From Hyphomicrobiales bacterium (GTDB lineage: Bacteria > Pseudomonadota > Alphaproteobacteria > Rhizobiales > Aestuariivirgaceae): 9,868 bases of DNA. The notes below the pieces were generated by a model, which was not told the origin of the DNA, searched no databases, and worked only from the letters and a program-made list of their open reading frames with translations. The stretch is taken from the NCBI GenBank assembly GCA_027031305.1, contig JALVRJ010000351.1, positions 1 through 9,868 of the forward strand, in the 5' to 3' direction. The stretch's first letter is position 1, and the number at the start of each line of letters is the position of its first letter. Below are positions 1 to 5,813 of this stretch, one piece after another. The translations under genes and the position numbers were made by a program.

Positions 1-35
1 AGTGTGCAGCGCACGGACGCCGAGCGCTGCACACT
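1..35. repeat. Perfect 12-bp inverted repeat inside sfsA
   Basis: AGTGTGCAGCGC (1-12) is the exact reverse complement of GCGCTGCACACT (24-35), with an 11-base loop. It lies in coding sequence and could fold in the sfsA mRNA. The left arm starts at the first base of the window, so it may extend further upstream. Confidence 0.8.
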
Positions 36-192
36 GGCGGCGGACATTGATCCACGCTATGTGGAAGAATGGCGAAGGGCGAAGGAAGCGGGCGTGGAGA
101 TGATCGCTCTCGGCTGCTGCATCAGCCCGCGGGAAATCGTGGCTACGCGCCTCATCCCCATAGTCGAGCCGGACGCGGAAACACCCCGGTGA
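1..192 (+). CDS. sfsA: SfsA family protein, C-terminal fragment (5' end outside window)
   Basis: The reading frame is open from the first base to a TGA at 190-192 and gives 63 residues. It matches the C-terminus of the SfsA (sugar fermentation stimulation) family: a VQR segment, then the LAADIDPRY block, then a block around GVEMIALGCCISP ending in a short hydrophobic tail. SfsA proteins are about 230-240 residues, so roughly the last quarter is present. SfsA is a nuclease-like, OB-fold-containing protein once linked to maltose metabolism; its physiological role is poorly defined. The GTG at 4 is an internal valine, not a start. The sfsA-map-radC order is one I recall from alphaproteobacteria and supports the call. 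A perfect 12-bp inverted repeat lies within the first 35 bases. The usual Phe of the DA-x-RF segment is Cys here. Confidence 0.85.
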   Translation, partial: SVQRTDAERCTLAADIDPRYVEEWRRAKEAGVEMIALGCCISPREIVATRLIPIVEPDAETPR

Positions 193-243
193 CGATGGCG
201 GGCGAAATCGGGAGCGCGCCGGAACGCCCAGGCATTCAATAAC

Positions 244-255
244 ATGTTCGAACAT
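244..255. promoter_or_regulatory. 12-bp perfect palindrome upstream of map
   Basis: ATGTTC directly abuts GAACAT, giving a perfect 12-bp palindrome just upstream of the map Shine-Dalgarno sequence (259-263). Its position fits an operator in the map leader, but it matches no operator I can name with confidence. Alphaproteobacterial LexA boxes (GTTC-N7-GTTC) do not fit. Confidence 0.3.
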
Positions 256-269
256 TGTCGGAGAACCGC

Positions 270-1112
270 ATGAACAGGCAGGAACGTTACATCCGCGGCG
301 AACTGGCCCCCTATGCCAGCACCCATCAGATCAAGCTGTGGGGCCCGGAATCCTTCGAGGGAATGCGCAAGGCCGGCCGGCTGGCGGCGCAGGCGTTGGA
401 CATGCTGACCGAACACGTCCGCCCCGGGGTGAGCACCGAGGAACTGGACCGGCTGACGTTCGAGTTCGCCATGGACCACGGCGCCGTGCCAGCGCCTTTG
501 AACTACAGGGGCTTCCCCAAGAGCATCTGCACCTCGGTCAACCATGTCGTCTGCCACGGCATCCCGGACGAGAAGAAGATCCTGAAAGAGGGCGACATCG
601 TCAACATCGACGTCACTCTCGTCGTCAATGGCTGGCACGGCGATACTTCGCGCATGTATCCGGTGGGCGAGATCTCGCCCAAGGCAAGGCGCCTGATCGA
701 CGTCACCTACGAGGCCATGATGCGCGGCATCGAGGCCGCCCGCCCCGGCGCCACCACCGGCGACATTGGCCATGCCATCCAGACCTTCGCCGAGGCCAAC
801 CGCTGCGCCGTGGTGCGCGACTTCTGCGGCCATGGCCTGGGCAAGCTGTTTCACGACGCGCCGAACATCCTGCACTATGGCCGGCCAGGCACCGGTGTCG
901 AACTGAAGCCCGGCATGTTCTTCACCATCGAACCCATGCTCAACCTCGGCAAGCCGCACGTGAAAATCTTGCGCGACGGCTGGACGGCCGTTACCCGCGA
1001 CCGTTCCCTTTCCGCCCAGTTCGAGCACACCATCGGCATTACGGAAGACGGCGCGGAGATCTTCACCCTCTCGCCTGCGGGGCTGCACAAGCCACCTTAT
1101 GATGGCGCATGA
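270..1112 (+). CDS. map: Type I methionine aminopeptidase
   Basis: This enzyme removes the N-terminal methionine from nascent proteins in the cytoplasm. The 280-residue product has the five metal ligands and the substrate histidine of the MetAP1 pita-bread fold in order: H96 (VVCHGIPD), D114 (NIDV), D125 (HGDTSRM), H188 (CGHGLG), E221 (TIEPML) and E252 (FEHTIGI). Length is slightly above E. coli Map (264 residues). I chose ATG 270 because GGAG at 260-263 sits six bases upstream. An in-frame TTG at 255 would add five residues but falls inside a 12-bp palindrome and has no obvious Shine-Dalgarno sequence. It follows sfsA by 77 bases and precedes radC by 91 bases on the same strand. Confidence 0.97.
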   Translation: MNRQERYIRGELAPYASTHQIKLWGPESFEGMRKAGRLAAQALDMLTEHVRPGVSTEELDRLTFEFAMDHGAVPAPLNYRGFPKSICTSVNHVVCHGIPDEKKILKEGDIVNIDVTLVVNGWHGDTSRMYPVGEISPKARRLIDVTYEAMMRGIEAARPGATTGDIGHAIQTFAEANRCAVVRDFCGHGLGKLFHDAPNILHYGRPGTGVELKPGMFFTIEPMLNLGKPHVKILRDGWTAVTRDRSLSAQFEHTIGITEDGAEIFTLSPAGLHKPPYDGA

Positions 1113-1166
1113 TACCACAATGCGCGAATTCGCTGACGCTTCTGCGGAAAATCCCCTCTCGCGGAC

Positions 1167-1197
1167 TTGGCAAGCGCCCCGTGCTTGTGCCTAGAAT
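1167..1197 (+). promoter_or_regulatory. Candidate radC promoter, possibly leaderless transcript
   Basis: TTGGCA (1167-1172) and TAGAAT (1192-1197) resemble -35 and -10 elements separated by 19 bases, longer than ideal. The -10 ends six bases before the radC ATG at 1204, so transcription would begin at or next to the start codon. No Shine-Dalgarno sequence is seen before that ATG, which agrees with a leaderless message. This is inference only. Confidence 0.3.
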
Positions 1198-1203
1198 TGG
1201 CGC

Positions 1204-2061
1204 ATGGGGGATGATTTCAGGGACAAGCCCACCAGCATTCTGCCTGGCCTTGTGCCGGAAGAAGCCGGCGCCAACGCGCCGGCGGCACGAGGCGAGGTGT
1301 CTTCTCCAGCCGAAAAGCAAACACCGCAAGCTCCTCCCTCCAATGCAAGGGACAAGGATCGCGGCGGACCGAATGCCGGCAAGCGCGCCAGGCCTCATTA
1401 TACCGGTCACCGCGAGCGCCTGCGGTCGCGCTTCCTTGCCGCTGGCGCGGAGGCGCTGGCCGACTACGAGCTCCTCGAACTCGTGTTGTTCCGCGCCATT
1501 CCACGCCGCGACGTGAAGCCTCTGGCAAAGGAGCTCATCGCCCGTTTCGGATCCTTCGCCGAGGTCGTCGCGGCGCCGCCCGCGCGGCTCATGGAAGTGC
1601 CGGGCGTCGGCGAGGCCGTGGCGACGGAGTTGAAGATCGTCCAGGCCGCCGCCATCAGGCTTGCGCGGCAGGAAGCCCGGCAGAAACCGGTGTTTCGTGG
1701 CTGGACGGATCTCCTTGCCTACTGCCGCGCCGCCATGGCCCGCGCCGAACGCGAGGAATTCCGCGTGCTGTTCCTGGACGCCAGGAACCGCCTCATCGCG
1801 GGCGAGGGGGGGGGCCGCGGCACGATCGACCACGCGCGCGTCTATCCGCGCGAGGTGGTGCGCCGGGCACTGGAGCTTTCGGCCGCCTCCATCATCCTCC
1901 TGCACAATCACCCTTCCGGCGACCCCACGCCCTCGCGCGCCGACGTGGACATGACGAAAAGAATTATCGCCGCCGCCGAACCGCTTGGCATCGTGGTGCA
2001 CGACCACATAGTCATCGGCCGCGAGGGCCACGCTTCCATGCGCGCCCTGCATCTCATCTGA
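1204..2061 (+). CDS. radC: RadC family JAMM/MPN-domain protein
   Basis: The 285-residue product has the RadC layout. Residues 1-62 are Pro/Ala/Arg-rich, probably disordered. An N-terminal helical domain begins near [13 protein letters not shown] (65-77) and contains a helix-hairpin-helix-like VPGVGEAVA (132-140). The C-terminal JAMM domain (about 165-285) includes the zinc-binding [11 protein letters not shown] motif with H234, H236 and D247, preceded by [13 protein letters not shown]. RadC was named for a DNA-repair phenotype later traced to another gene, so its function is unsettled; the fold suggests a metal-dependent hydrolase. The N-terminal extension is longer than in most RadC proteins and the first ATG lacks a clear ribosome-binding site, so a later start is possible (for example GTG at 1252). 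A run of nine G (1806-1814) encodes part of EGGG (201-204), where I recall relatives having a DE-x-x-x segment. Confidence 0.93.
   Translation: MGDDFRDKPTSILPGLVPEEAGANAPAARGEVSSPAEKQTPQAPPSNARDKDRGGPNAGKRARPHYTGHRERLRSRFLAAGAEALADYELLELVLFRAIPRRDVKPLAKELIARFGSFAEVVAAPPARLMEVPGVGEAVATELKIVQAAAIRLARQEARQKPVFRGWTDLLAYCRAAMARAEREEFRVLFLDARNRLIAGEGGGRGTIDHARVYPREVVRRALELSAASIILLHNHPSGDPTPSRADVDMTKRIIAAAEPLGIVVHDHIVIGREGHASMRALHLI
1806..1814 (+). repeat. G9 homopolymer tract inside radC
   Basis: Nine consecutive G lie in the radC reading frame, just upstream of the codons for the catalytic HNHPSGD motif. With nine G the frame stays open and aligned with the family. Loss or gain of one base would remove the zinc site. 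Confidence 0.9.
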
Positions 2062-2186
2062 ACACGCCCCCATGCCCCCGCGGCGAGCGTGTCCATCGCC
2101 GGCACCTTTACGCGGCGTTAAGCCTGACGAAGGCATAATCAACGGACCGGGGCAGGCGAAACAGGGGAAACGAGCAGGGAACCGAC

Positions 2187-2507
2187 ATGAACTGGCACCA
2201 TACCGATGCGTTCGATGCCACGAAGGGCTCCACCAACAATCCTGGCAAGGGCGTGGGTGCCGAGCGCCGCCGCTCCCGCCGCCGCCGTGTGCTCTACAAG
2301 GCGCGGCTCATTTTCAACGACACCGTGCTCAGCTGCACCGTCAAGGATGTCTCGGAATTCGGCTGCAAGCTGAAATTCGCCGTGCCACCGATGCTACCGG
2401 AAAAGTTCGATCTGATCATGAACAAGACCGGCGAACGCCACAAGTGCCAGCTGGTGTGGCTGTCCGATCGCGAGGTGGGCGTGCGCTTCGCCGATCTGGA
2501 CGATTGA
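2187..2507 (+). CDS. Single-domain PilZ protein (probable c-di-GMP receptor)
   Basis: The 106-residue protein is essentially one PilZ domain after a polar 25-residue leader. Both c-di-GMP contact motifs are present: the arginine-rich ERRRSRRRR stretch (26-34), which supplies the RxxxR element, and DVSEFG (54-59), matching the D/N-x-S-x-x-G element. The following beta-strand pattern (CKLKF, then CQLVWLSDREVGVRF at 87-101) is typical. Proteins of this type bind cyclic di-GMP and act through protein contacts, often on motility, exopolysaccharide or transcription; the target here cannot be told. ATG 2187 has an AGGG Shine-Dalgarno sequence at 2176-2179. The gene stands alone on the plus strand, 125 bases after radC, and converges with the DUF3126 gene. 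Confidence 0.88.
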   Translation: MNWHHTDAFDATKGSTNNPGKGVGAERRRSRRRRVLYKARLIFNDTVLSCTVKDVSEFGCKLKFAVPPMLPEKFDLIMNKTGERHKCQLVWLSDREVGVRFADLDD

Positions 2508-2527
2508 ACGCGCCCACGCCGGCGTTC
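2506..2527. terminator. Weak hairpin in the PilZ/DUF3126 convergent gap
   Basis: GAACGC (2506-2511) pairs with GCGTTC (2522-2527) around a 10-base loop, starting at the PilZ stop codon. Neither strand has a T-run after it, so a rho-independent terminator is only a possibility. Confidence 0.2.
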
Positions 2528-2549
2528 GCATCGAACCATCCGCAAATGC

Positions 2550-2771
2550 TCACGAGCCTTCTTCCAGATCGTAATCTAGAATGGCCATCTGGAAATTGTA
2601 ACAGATATCACCCGGGTCCTCGTCATCCTTGAAGATGACCCCGATGAACTCGTCGCCGATGTAGACCTCGGCCGAATCGTCCTTGCGGGCGCGGCGACGC
2701 ACCTCCAGCTCCGGCAGCTTGAACTTGTTGCGCAAGTAGTTGTTCAGCTTGGCGATTTCTTCAGGGCTCAC
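2550..2771 (-). CDS. DUF3126 family small protein
   Basis: The 73-residue acidic protein matches the DUF3126 family as I recall it: SPEEIAKLNNYLRNKF at the start, KKDDSAEVYIGDEFIGV-like core (here RKDDSAEVYIGDEFIGVIF, 29-47), then DDEDPGDICYNFQMAILDYDL at the end. It has no signal peptide or membrane segment and no known activity. I chose GTG 2771 because a strong GGAGGA lies seven bases upstream and it gives the family's usual length of about 70 residues. The longer open frame to 2933 overlaps cysE and is spurious. It lies 94 bases downstream of cysE on the same strand and may be co-transcribed with it. No function should be assigned from this. Confidence 0.88.
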   Translation of the reverse strand: MSPEEIAKLNNYLRNKFKLPELEVRRRARKDDSAEVYIGDEFIGVIFKDDEDPGDICYNFQMAILDYDLEEGS

Positions 2772-2828
2772 GGACAATTCCTCCAATCCGGCCAACCACG
2801 GGCGTGCCTGGGGGCCACGCCATCTCGC

Positions 2829-2848
2829 CACAGGCTGTAGCGCCTGTG
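2829..2848. repeat. Short hairpin between cysE and DUF3126
   Basis: CACAGGC (2829-2835) and GCCTGTG (2842-2848) form a perfect 7-bp stem with a 6-base loop, downstream of the cysE stop on the minus strand. It has no following T-run, so it could be a processing or stability element rather than a classic terminator. Confidence 0.35.
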
Positions 2849-2865
2849 CCGCGGACTGGCAAGCG

Positions 2866-3726
2866 TCAATCGGAAGACCCGGCGCCGTTTGGCTCCTCGC
2901 CCTCCACGCCGCCGTTTTCGAAGTCCAGCCCATGGTCCATCTCCAGCGCCGGCTCCGGGCAGGGCGCCTTGCCCACCACCCGCGCCGGCACTCCGGCCAC
3001 CGTCACCCGCGGCGGCACGTCCTTCAGCACCACCGAACCCGCCGCCACCCGCGCGCAACACCCTACCTCGATGTTGCCCAGCACCTTGCATCCCGCGCCC
3101 AGCAACACACCGGCGCGGATCTTCGGATGCCTGTCGCCATGCTCCTTGCCGGTGCCGCCCAGCGTTACGTCCTGCAATATGGAGACATTGTCATCCACCA
3201 CCGCCGTCTCGCCGATGACGATGGCGTGCCCATGGTCGATCATGATCCCCCGCCCCATGCGCGCGGCGGGATGAATGTCCACCGAGAACACCTGCGAGGA
3301 ACGGCTTTGCAGGAACAGGGCGAAGTCCTTGCGTCCCTGTTCCCACAGGGCGTGCGCCAACCGGTGCGCTTGCAGCGCCAGGAAGCCCTTGAAATAGAGG
3401 AATGGCTCGATGTAGCGCATACAGGCCGGGTCGCGCCGGTAGACGGCCAGGATGTCCGCTCGCGCCGCCTCGCCAATGCCCGGATCGGCCTTCAGGGCCT
3501 GACGATAGGCCTGCCCGATGAGCTCGGCGTTGATGTCGTGATTGGCCAGCATCATGGCGATGCGGTGGCCCATGGCCTCCACGAAACGCTCATGCTCCAG
3601 CACGGCGGCATGAATGAACCCGCCCAAGGCGCTATCGGCGCGGATGATTTCTCGCGCCTCGTTACGAATGCGTCCCCACACCGGATCCAGGGAAGCGGTT
3701 TTCGACTGTTGCGCCACCTCGGACAT
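2866..3726 (-). CDS. cysE: Serine O-acetyltransferase
   Basis: CysE transfers acetyl from acetyl-CoA to L-serine to give O-acetylserine, the committed step of cysteine synthesis. The 286-residue protein has the helical SATase N-domain (about 13-120) and a left-handed beta-helix of hexapeptide repeats (about 150-250). Residues matching E. coli D92, D143, H158 and H193 occur as D99 (RRDPA), D150 (DIHPAA), H165 (IDHGHA) and H200 (GDRHPKI), all with the same offset of seven. After the beta-helix the chain continues for about 33 residues, with an EMDHG segment like the E. coli tail, and ends in SSD rather than the usual terminal Ile that docks into CysK. ATG 3726 follows AGGAG with nine bases between. 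ATG 3750 is in frame but would leave almost no leader after the predicted promoter. Two adjacent cysteines (223-224) in the helix are unusual. Confidence 0.96.
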   Translation of the reverse strand: MSEVAQQSKTASLDPVWGRIRNEAREIIRADSALGGFIHAAVLEHERFVEAMGHRIAMMLANHDINAELIGQAYRQALKADPGIGEAARADILAVYRRDPACMRYIEPFLYFKGFLALQAHRLAHALWEQGRKDFALFLQSRSSQVFSVDIHPAARMGRGIMIDHGHAIVIGETAVVDDNVSILQDVTLGGTGKEHGDRHPKIRAGVLLGAGCKVLGNIEVGCCARVAAGSVVLKDVPPRVTVAGVPARVVGKAPCPEPALEMDHGLDFENGGVEGEEPNGAGSSD

Positions 3727-3762
3727 GATGTATCGCTCCTCTGCGGCCATTCCGAAGCCGGA

Positions 3763-3791
3763 ATTGTAGAAAGCGTCCGCTTCACCGGCAA
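3763..3791 (-). promoter_or_regulatory. Predicted cysE promoter
   Basis: On the minus strand TTGCCG (3791-3786) and TACAAT (3768-3763) are separated by exactly 17 bases, a near-consensus sigma70-type promoter. Transcription would start near 3756, about 30 bases before the chosen cysE ATG. This means cysE has its own promoter and need not depend on read-through from the upstream methyltransferase gene. Confidence 0.5.
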
Positions 3792-3863
3792 GCGGATTGC
3801 CGCTCAATGGCAAACGGGCGCATGAGAGTGAATGGGCGTGAGGAACATAGACCGGGCCAGGCA

Positions 3864-3886
3864 GGATGCCGCCCGGCAAGGCATCC
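3864..3886 (-). terminator. Hairpin just after the PIMT-like gene
   Basis: GGATGCC (3864-3870) and GGCATCC (3880-3886) form a 7-bp stem with a 9-base GC-rich loop, four bases beyond the stop codon of the methyltransferase gene. A T-run is lacking, so termination may be weak or Rho-assisted. It separates that gene from the cysE promoter. Confidence 0.35.
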
Positions 3887-3890
3887 CGCC

Positions 3891-4562
3891 TCAGAACGCC
3901 ATCACTTCCGCCGTGTAGGTGAAACCAGGCACCGGCGGCACCGAGGCGTGATGATGATCGATGAAGGATACCGCTCCGCCACGGCGGGTATAGACGCGGA
4001 TGTGCGCCTGATGCGGAGGGCCGAACACACACACCAGGCGCCCCAGGTCGCGCAGCTGCTCCAGCAGCGCCGCCGGGCGCTCCTCGATCCGGCCATTCAG
4101 CACGATGACGTCATAGGGCGCCTCGCCGCGCCATCCTCGCGCGTGCTCGCCCATCACCACGACGCTGTTGACGCACTCCAGCGCCTCCAGATTGGCCGTG
4201 GCCTGCTGCCCCAGTGCCTCGTCGCGCTCCAGGGCGATGACCGATTCCGCCAACCGGCAGAGAACGGCACTGGAATACCCCGTCGCCGGCGCCACGTCCA
4301 GCACGCAATCGCGCGGCCGCACTTCCGCCAACTGCAACATCCGCGCCAGCGTCAACGGCTCCATCAGCCACCGCTTCTCGCCCCGCGCGTCCTCGCCAAT
4401 GAGCAGGTCCTCGTCGACATAGGCCAGCGATCGTTTTTCCTCGGGCACGAACAGCTCGCGCGGCACTTCTTCCATGGCGGCGATGACCCGAAGGTCGATG
4501 ACGCCACCGGGACGCACCTGTGATTCGATCATGTTGTGGCGCGCCCGGGCGAAATCTGTCAT
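3891..4562 (-). CDS. Protein-L-isoaspartate O-methyltransferase-like protein (divergent)
   Basis: The 223-residue protein has the PIMT family fold: an N-terminal segment FARARHNMIESQVR (4-17), the EEVPRELFVPEE block (31-42), and a SAM-binding Rossmann domain starting at VLDVAPATGYSSAVL (87-101), followed by an ALERDE acidic loop (110-115). True Pcm repairs isoaspartate residues using S-adenosylmethionine. Here the normal GQTISQP catalytic segment is replaced by KRWLMEP (63-69), and the GTGSG glycine motif is APATG. This divergent type occurs in alphaproteobacteria, and I recall it near tolC genes. Repair activity is therefore doubtful, though SAM binding is likely. ATG 4562 follows a purine-rich GGAGGGAAAGG and matches the family start. 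It is divergent from the cysK-like gene across 157 bases. Confidence 0.85.
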   Translation of the reverse strand: MTDFARARHNMIESQVRPGGVIDLRVIAAMEEVPRELFVPEEKRSLAYVDEDLLIGEDARGEKRWLMEPLTLARMLQLAEVRPRDCVLDVAPATGYSSAVLCRLAESVIALERDEALGQQATANLEALECVNSVVVMGEHARGWRGEAPYDVIVLNGRIEERPAALLEQLRDLGRLVCVFGPPHQAHIRVYTRRGGAVSFIDHHHASVPPVPGFTYTAEVMAF

Positions 4563-4573
4563 CCTTTCCCTCC

Positions 4574-4591
4574 CCGGCCCTTGTTGGCCGG
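4574..4591 (-). promoter_or_regulatory. Leader hairpin abutting the ribosome-binding site of the PIMT-like gene
   Basis: CCGGCC (4574-4579) and GGCCGG (4586-4591) form a 6-bp all-GC stem with a 6-base loop. On the minus strand the stem runs straight into the GGAGGG Shine-Dalgarno sequence, so it could influence initiation. There is no evidence for a ligand. Confidence 0.3.
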
Positions 4592-4638
4592 TTTCTCGCT
4601 TGCGACCCTTTCGAACCCTCGGTCCTGTTCCGTCAGGA

Positions 4639-4666
4639 AAAATAACGCTTCGATGCATCTTGTCCA
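4639..4666 (-). promoter_or_regulatory. Candidate promoter of the PIMT-like gene
   Basis: On the minus strand TGGACA (4666-4661) and TATTTT (4644-4639) lie 16 bases apart. The start would be near 4632, giving a leader of about 70 bases that contains the GC hairpin. One GATGCATC palindrome (4652-4659) lies inside the spacer, where a bound protein would block this promoter. Confidence 0.4.
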
Positions 4667-4695
4667 GCCGCAATGCACGCGCGGAAGATGCATCG
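4651..4695. promoter_or_regulatory. 11-bp inverted repeat with two GATGCATC palindromes (operator candidate)
   Basis: CGATGCATCTT (4651-4661) is the exact reverse complement of AAGATGCATCG (4685-4695), with 23 bases between. Each arm contains the 8-bp palindrome GATGCATC, and a partial copy, AATGCAC (4672-4678), lies between them. Position in the only divergent promoter region of the window suggests a regulator of the methyltransferase and cysK-like genes. The AAGATGCAT arm resembles the half-site of NsrR, an Rrf2-family NO sensor, but the orientation and spacing differ from the known full NsrR site. Confidence 0.55.
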
Positions 4696-4719
4696 GTAAA
4701 GTCAGCGGAGGTGCCGGCC

Positions 4720-5781
4720 ATGAGCCATGCCGAAAAAGCCCGCGCCGAAAAGGTGCCGAGCCTCGTTGGCGGCACCCCCCTCCTCCGCCTGCACGGCCCA
4801 TCCGAGCGCACCGGCTGCGAGATCTGGGGCAAGTGCGAGTTCCTCAACCCCGGCTATTCGGTGAAGGATCGCGCCGCCCTGTTCATCGTCCGCGACGCGC
4901 TGGAGCGCGGCCTGGTGGAACCTGGCGGCGCGGTGGTGGAAGGAACCGCCGGCAATACCGGCATCGGCCTCGCCATCGTCGCCAACGTGCTGGGGCTGAA
5001 GGCCGTCATCGTCATCCCCGAGACGCAGTCGCGCGAGAAAAAGGAAACCCTGCGCGCCCTTGGCGCCCTGCTGGTGGAGGTGCCGGCCAGGCCCTATCGC
5101 AGCCCAAACAACTACGTGAAATACTCCGCCCGCCTGGCCGAGGCCCTGAAGGACGCGTTTCCCGGCGGCGCCTTCTGGGCCAACCAGTTCGACAATCCCG
5201 TCAACCGCCAGGCCCACGAAAGCACCACCGCGCGCGAGATCTGGGAACAGACGCAAGGCCGCGTCGATGCCTTCGTCTGCGCGGTCGGCACCGGCGGCAC
5301 GCTGGGCGGCGTTTCCGACGGGCTCAAGGCGAGAAACCGCGACATCGTCATCGGCCTGGCCGACCCTCATGGAGCGGCTCTTTACAGCTATTACACCTCC
5401 GGTGAGCTGAAATCGGAGGGCAGTTCGGTGATGGAAGGCATCGGCCAGAGTCGCATCACCAGGAACCTCGAAGGCGCACAAGTGGACTGGGCCTGCCGGG
5501 TGTCGGATAAGGAAGCCCTGGAGGTGCTCTACGACCTGAACTTGCGCGAGGGCCTGTTCCTTGGCGGTTCCTCGGGCATCAACGTCGCCGGCGCCATGAA
5601 GCTGGCGCGCGAACTCGGCCCGGGCAAGACCATCGTCACCATGCTCTGCGACACCGGCCTGCGCTACATGTCGAAACTTTACAACCCGGACTTCCTGAAG
5701 GAAAAGGAACTGCCGCCGCCGCCGTGGGTCACCCGGCCGGGGCCACGGCTGCCACGGGTCTTCCTGCCGGAAGAAGAATGA
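4720..5781 (+). CDS. Cysteine synthase family PLP enzyme (O-acetylserine sulfhydrylase-like)
   Basis: This is a fold-type II pyridoxal-phosphate enzyme of 353 residues, expected to join O-acetylserine and sulfide into cysteine. The PLP lysine is K49 in NPGYSVKDRAA. The substrate loop is EGTAGNTGIG (74-83), the phosphate-binding turn is GTGGTLGG (190-197), and GGSSGIN (282-288) closes the cofactor site. Classical CysK is about 310-325 residues with EPTSGNTGI and KDRI; the EGTAGNTGIGLA form and the Pro-rich C-terminal tail (331-349) instead resemble the group that includes fungal cysteine synthase 2. The true substrate is therefore less certain than for CysK. ATG 4720 has GGAGG at 4707-4711. 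The longer frame from 4474 runs into the divergent gene and is rejected. The stop codon overlaps a possible start of the sulfurtransferase (ATGATGA), indicating coupling. Confidence 0.9.
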   Translation: MSHAEKARAEKVPSLVGGTPLLRLHGPSERTGCEIWGKCEFLNPGYSVKDRAALFIVRDALERGLVEPGGAVVEGTAGNTGIGLAIVANVLGLKAVIVIPETQSREKKETLRALGALLVEVPARPYRSPNNYVKYSARLAEALKDAFPGGAFWANQFDNPVNRQAHESTTAREIWEQTQGRVDAFVCAVGTGGTLGGVSDGLKARNRDIVIGLADPHGAALYSYYTSGELKSEGSSVMEGIGQSRITRNLEGAQVDWACRVSDKEALEVLYDLNLREGLFLGGSSGINVAGAMKLARELGPGKTIVTMLCDTGLRYMSKLYNPDFLKEKELPPPPWVTRPGPRLPRVFLPEEE

Positions 5782-5813
5782 TGAACCACCAACCTGACGG
5801 GGGAACAGGCGCG

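Noticed and set aside
246..266. LexA-like box before map
   Set aside because: The GTTC/GAAC words are present but the spacing is zero or nine, not the seven required by alphaproteobacterial LexA sites.
2062..2092. Terminator hairpin after radC
   Set aside because: Only a 6-bp ACACGC/GCGTGT stem with a 19-base loop and no T-run; not convincing.
57..2142. Long open frames on the minus strand opposite map and radC (353 and 359 residues)
   Set aside because: They mirror well-supported plus-strand genes in high-GC DNA, show no recognisable domain, and are low-complexity Gly/Ala/Arg/His-rich.
2740..3825. 361-residue plus-strand open frame opposite cysE
   Set aside because: It is antisense to cysE, whose catalytic residues all align with E. 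coli CysE; the product resembles no family and is a codon-bias shadow.
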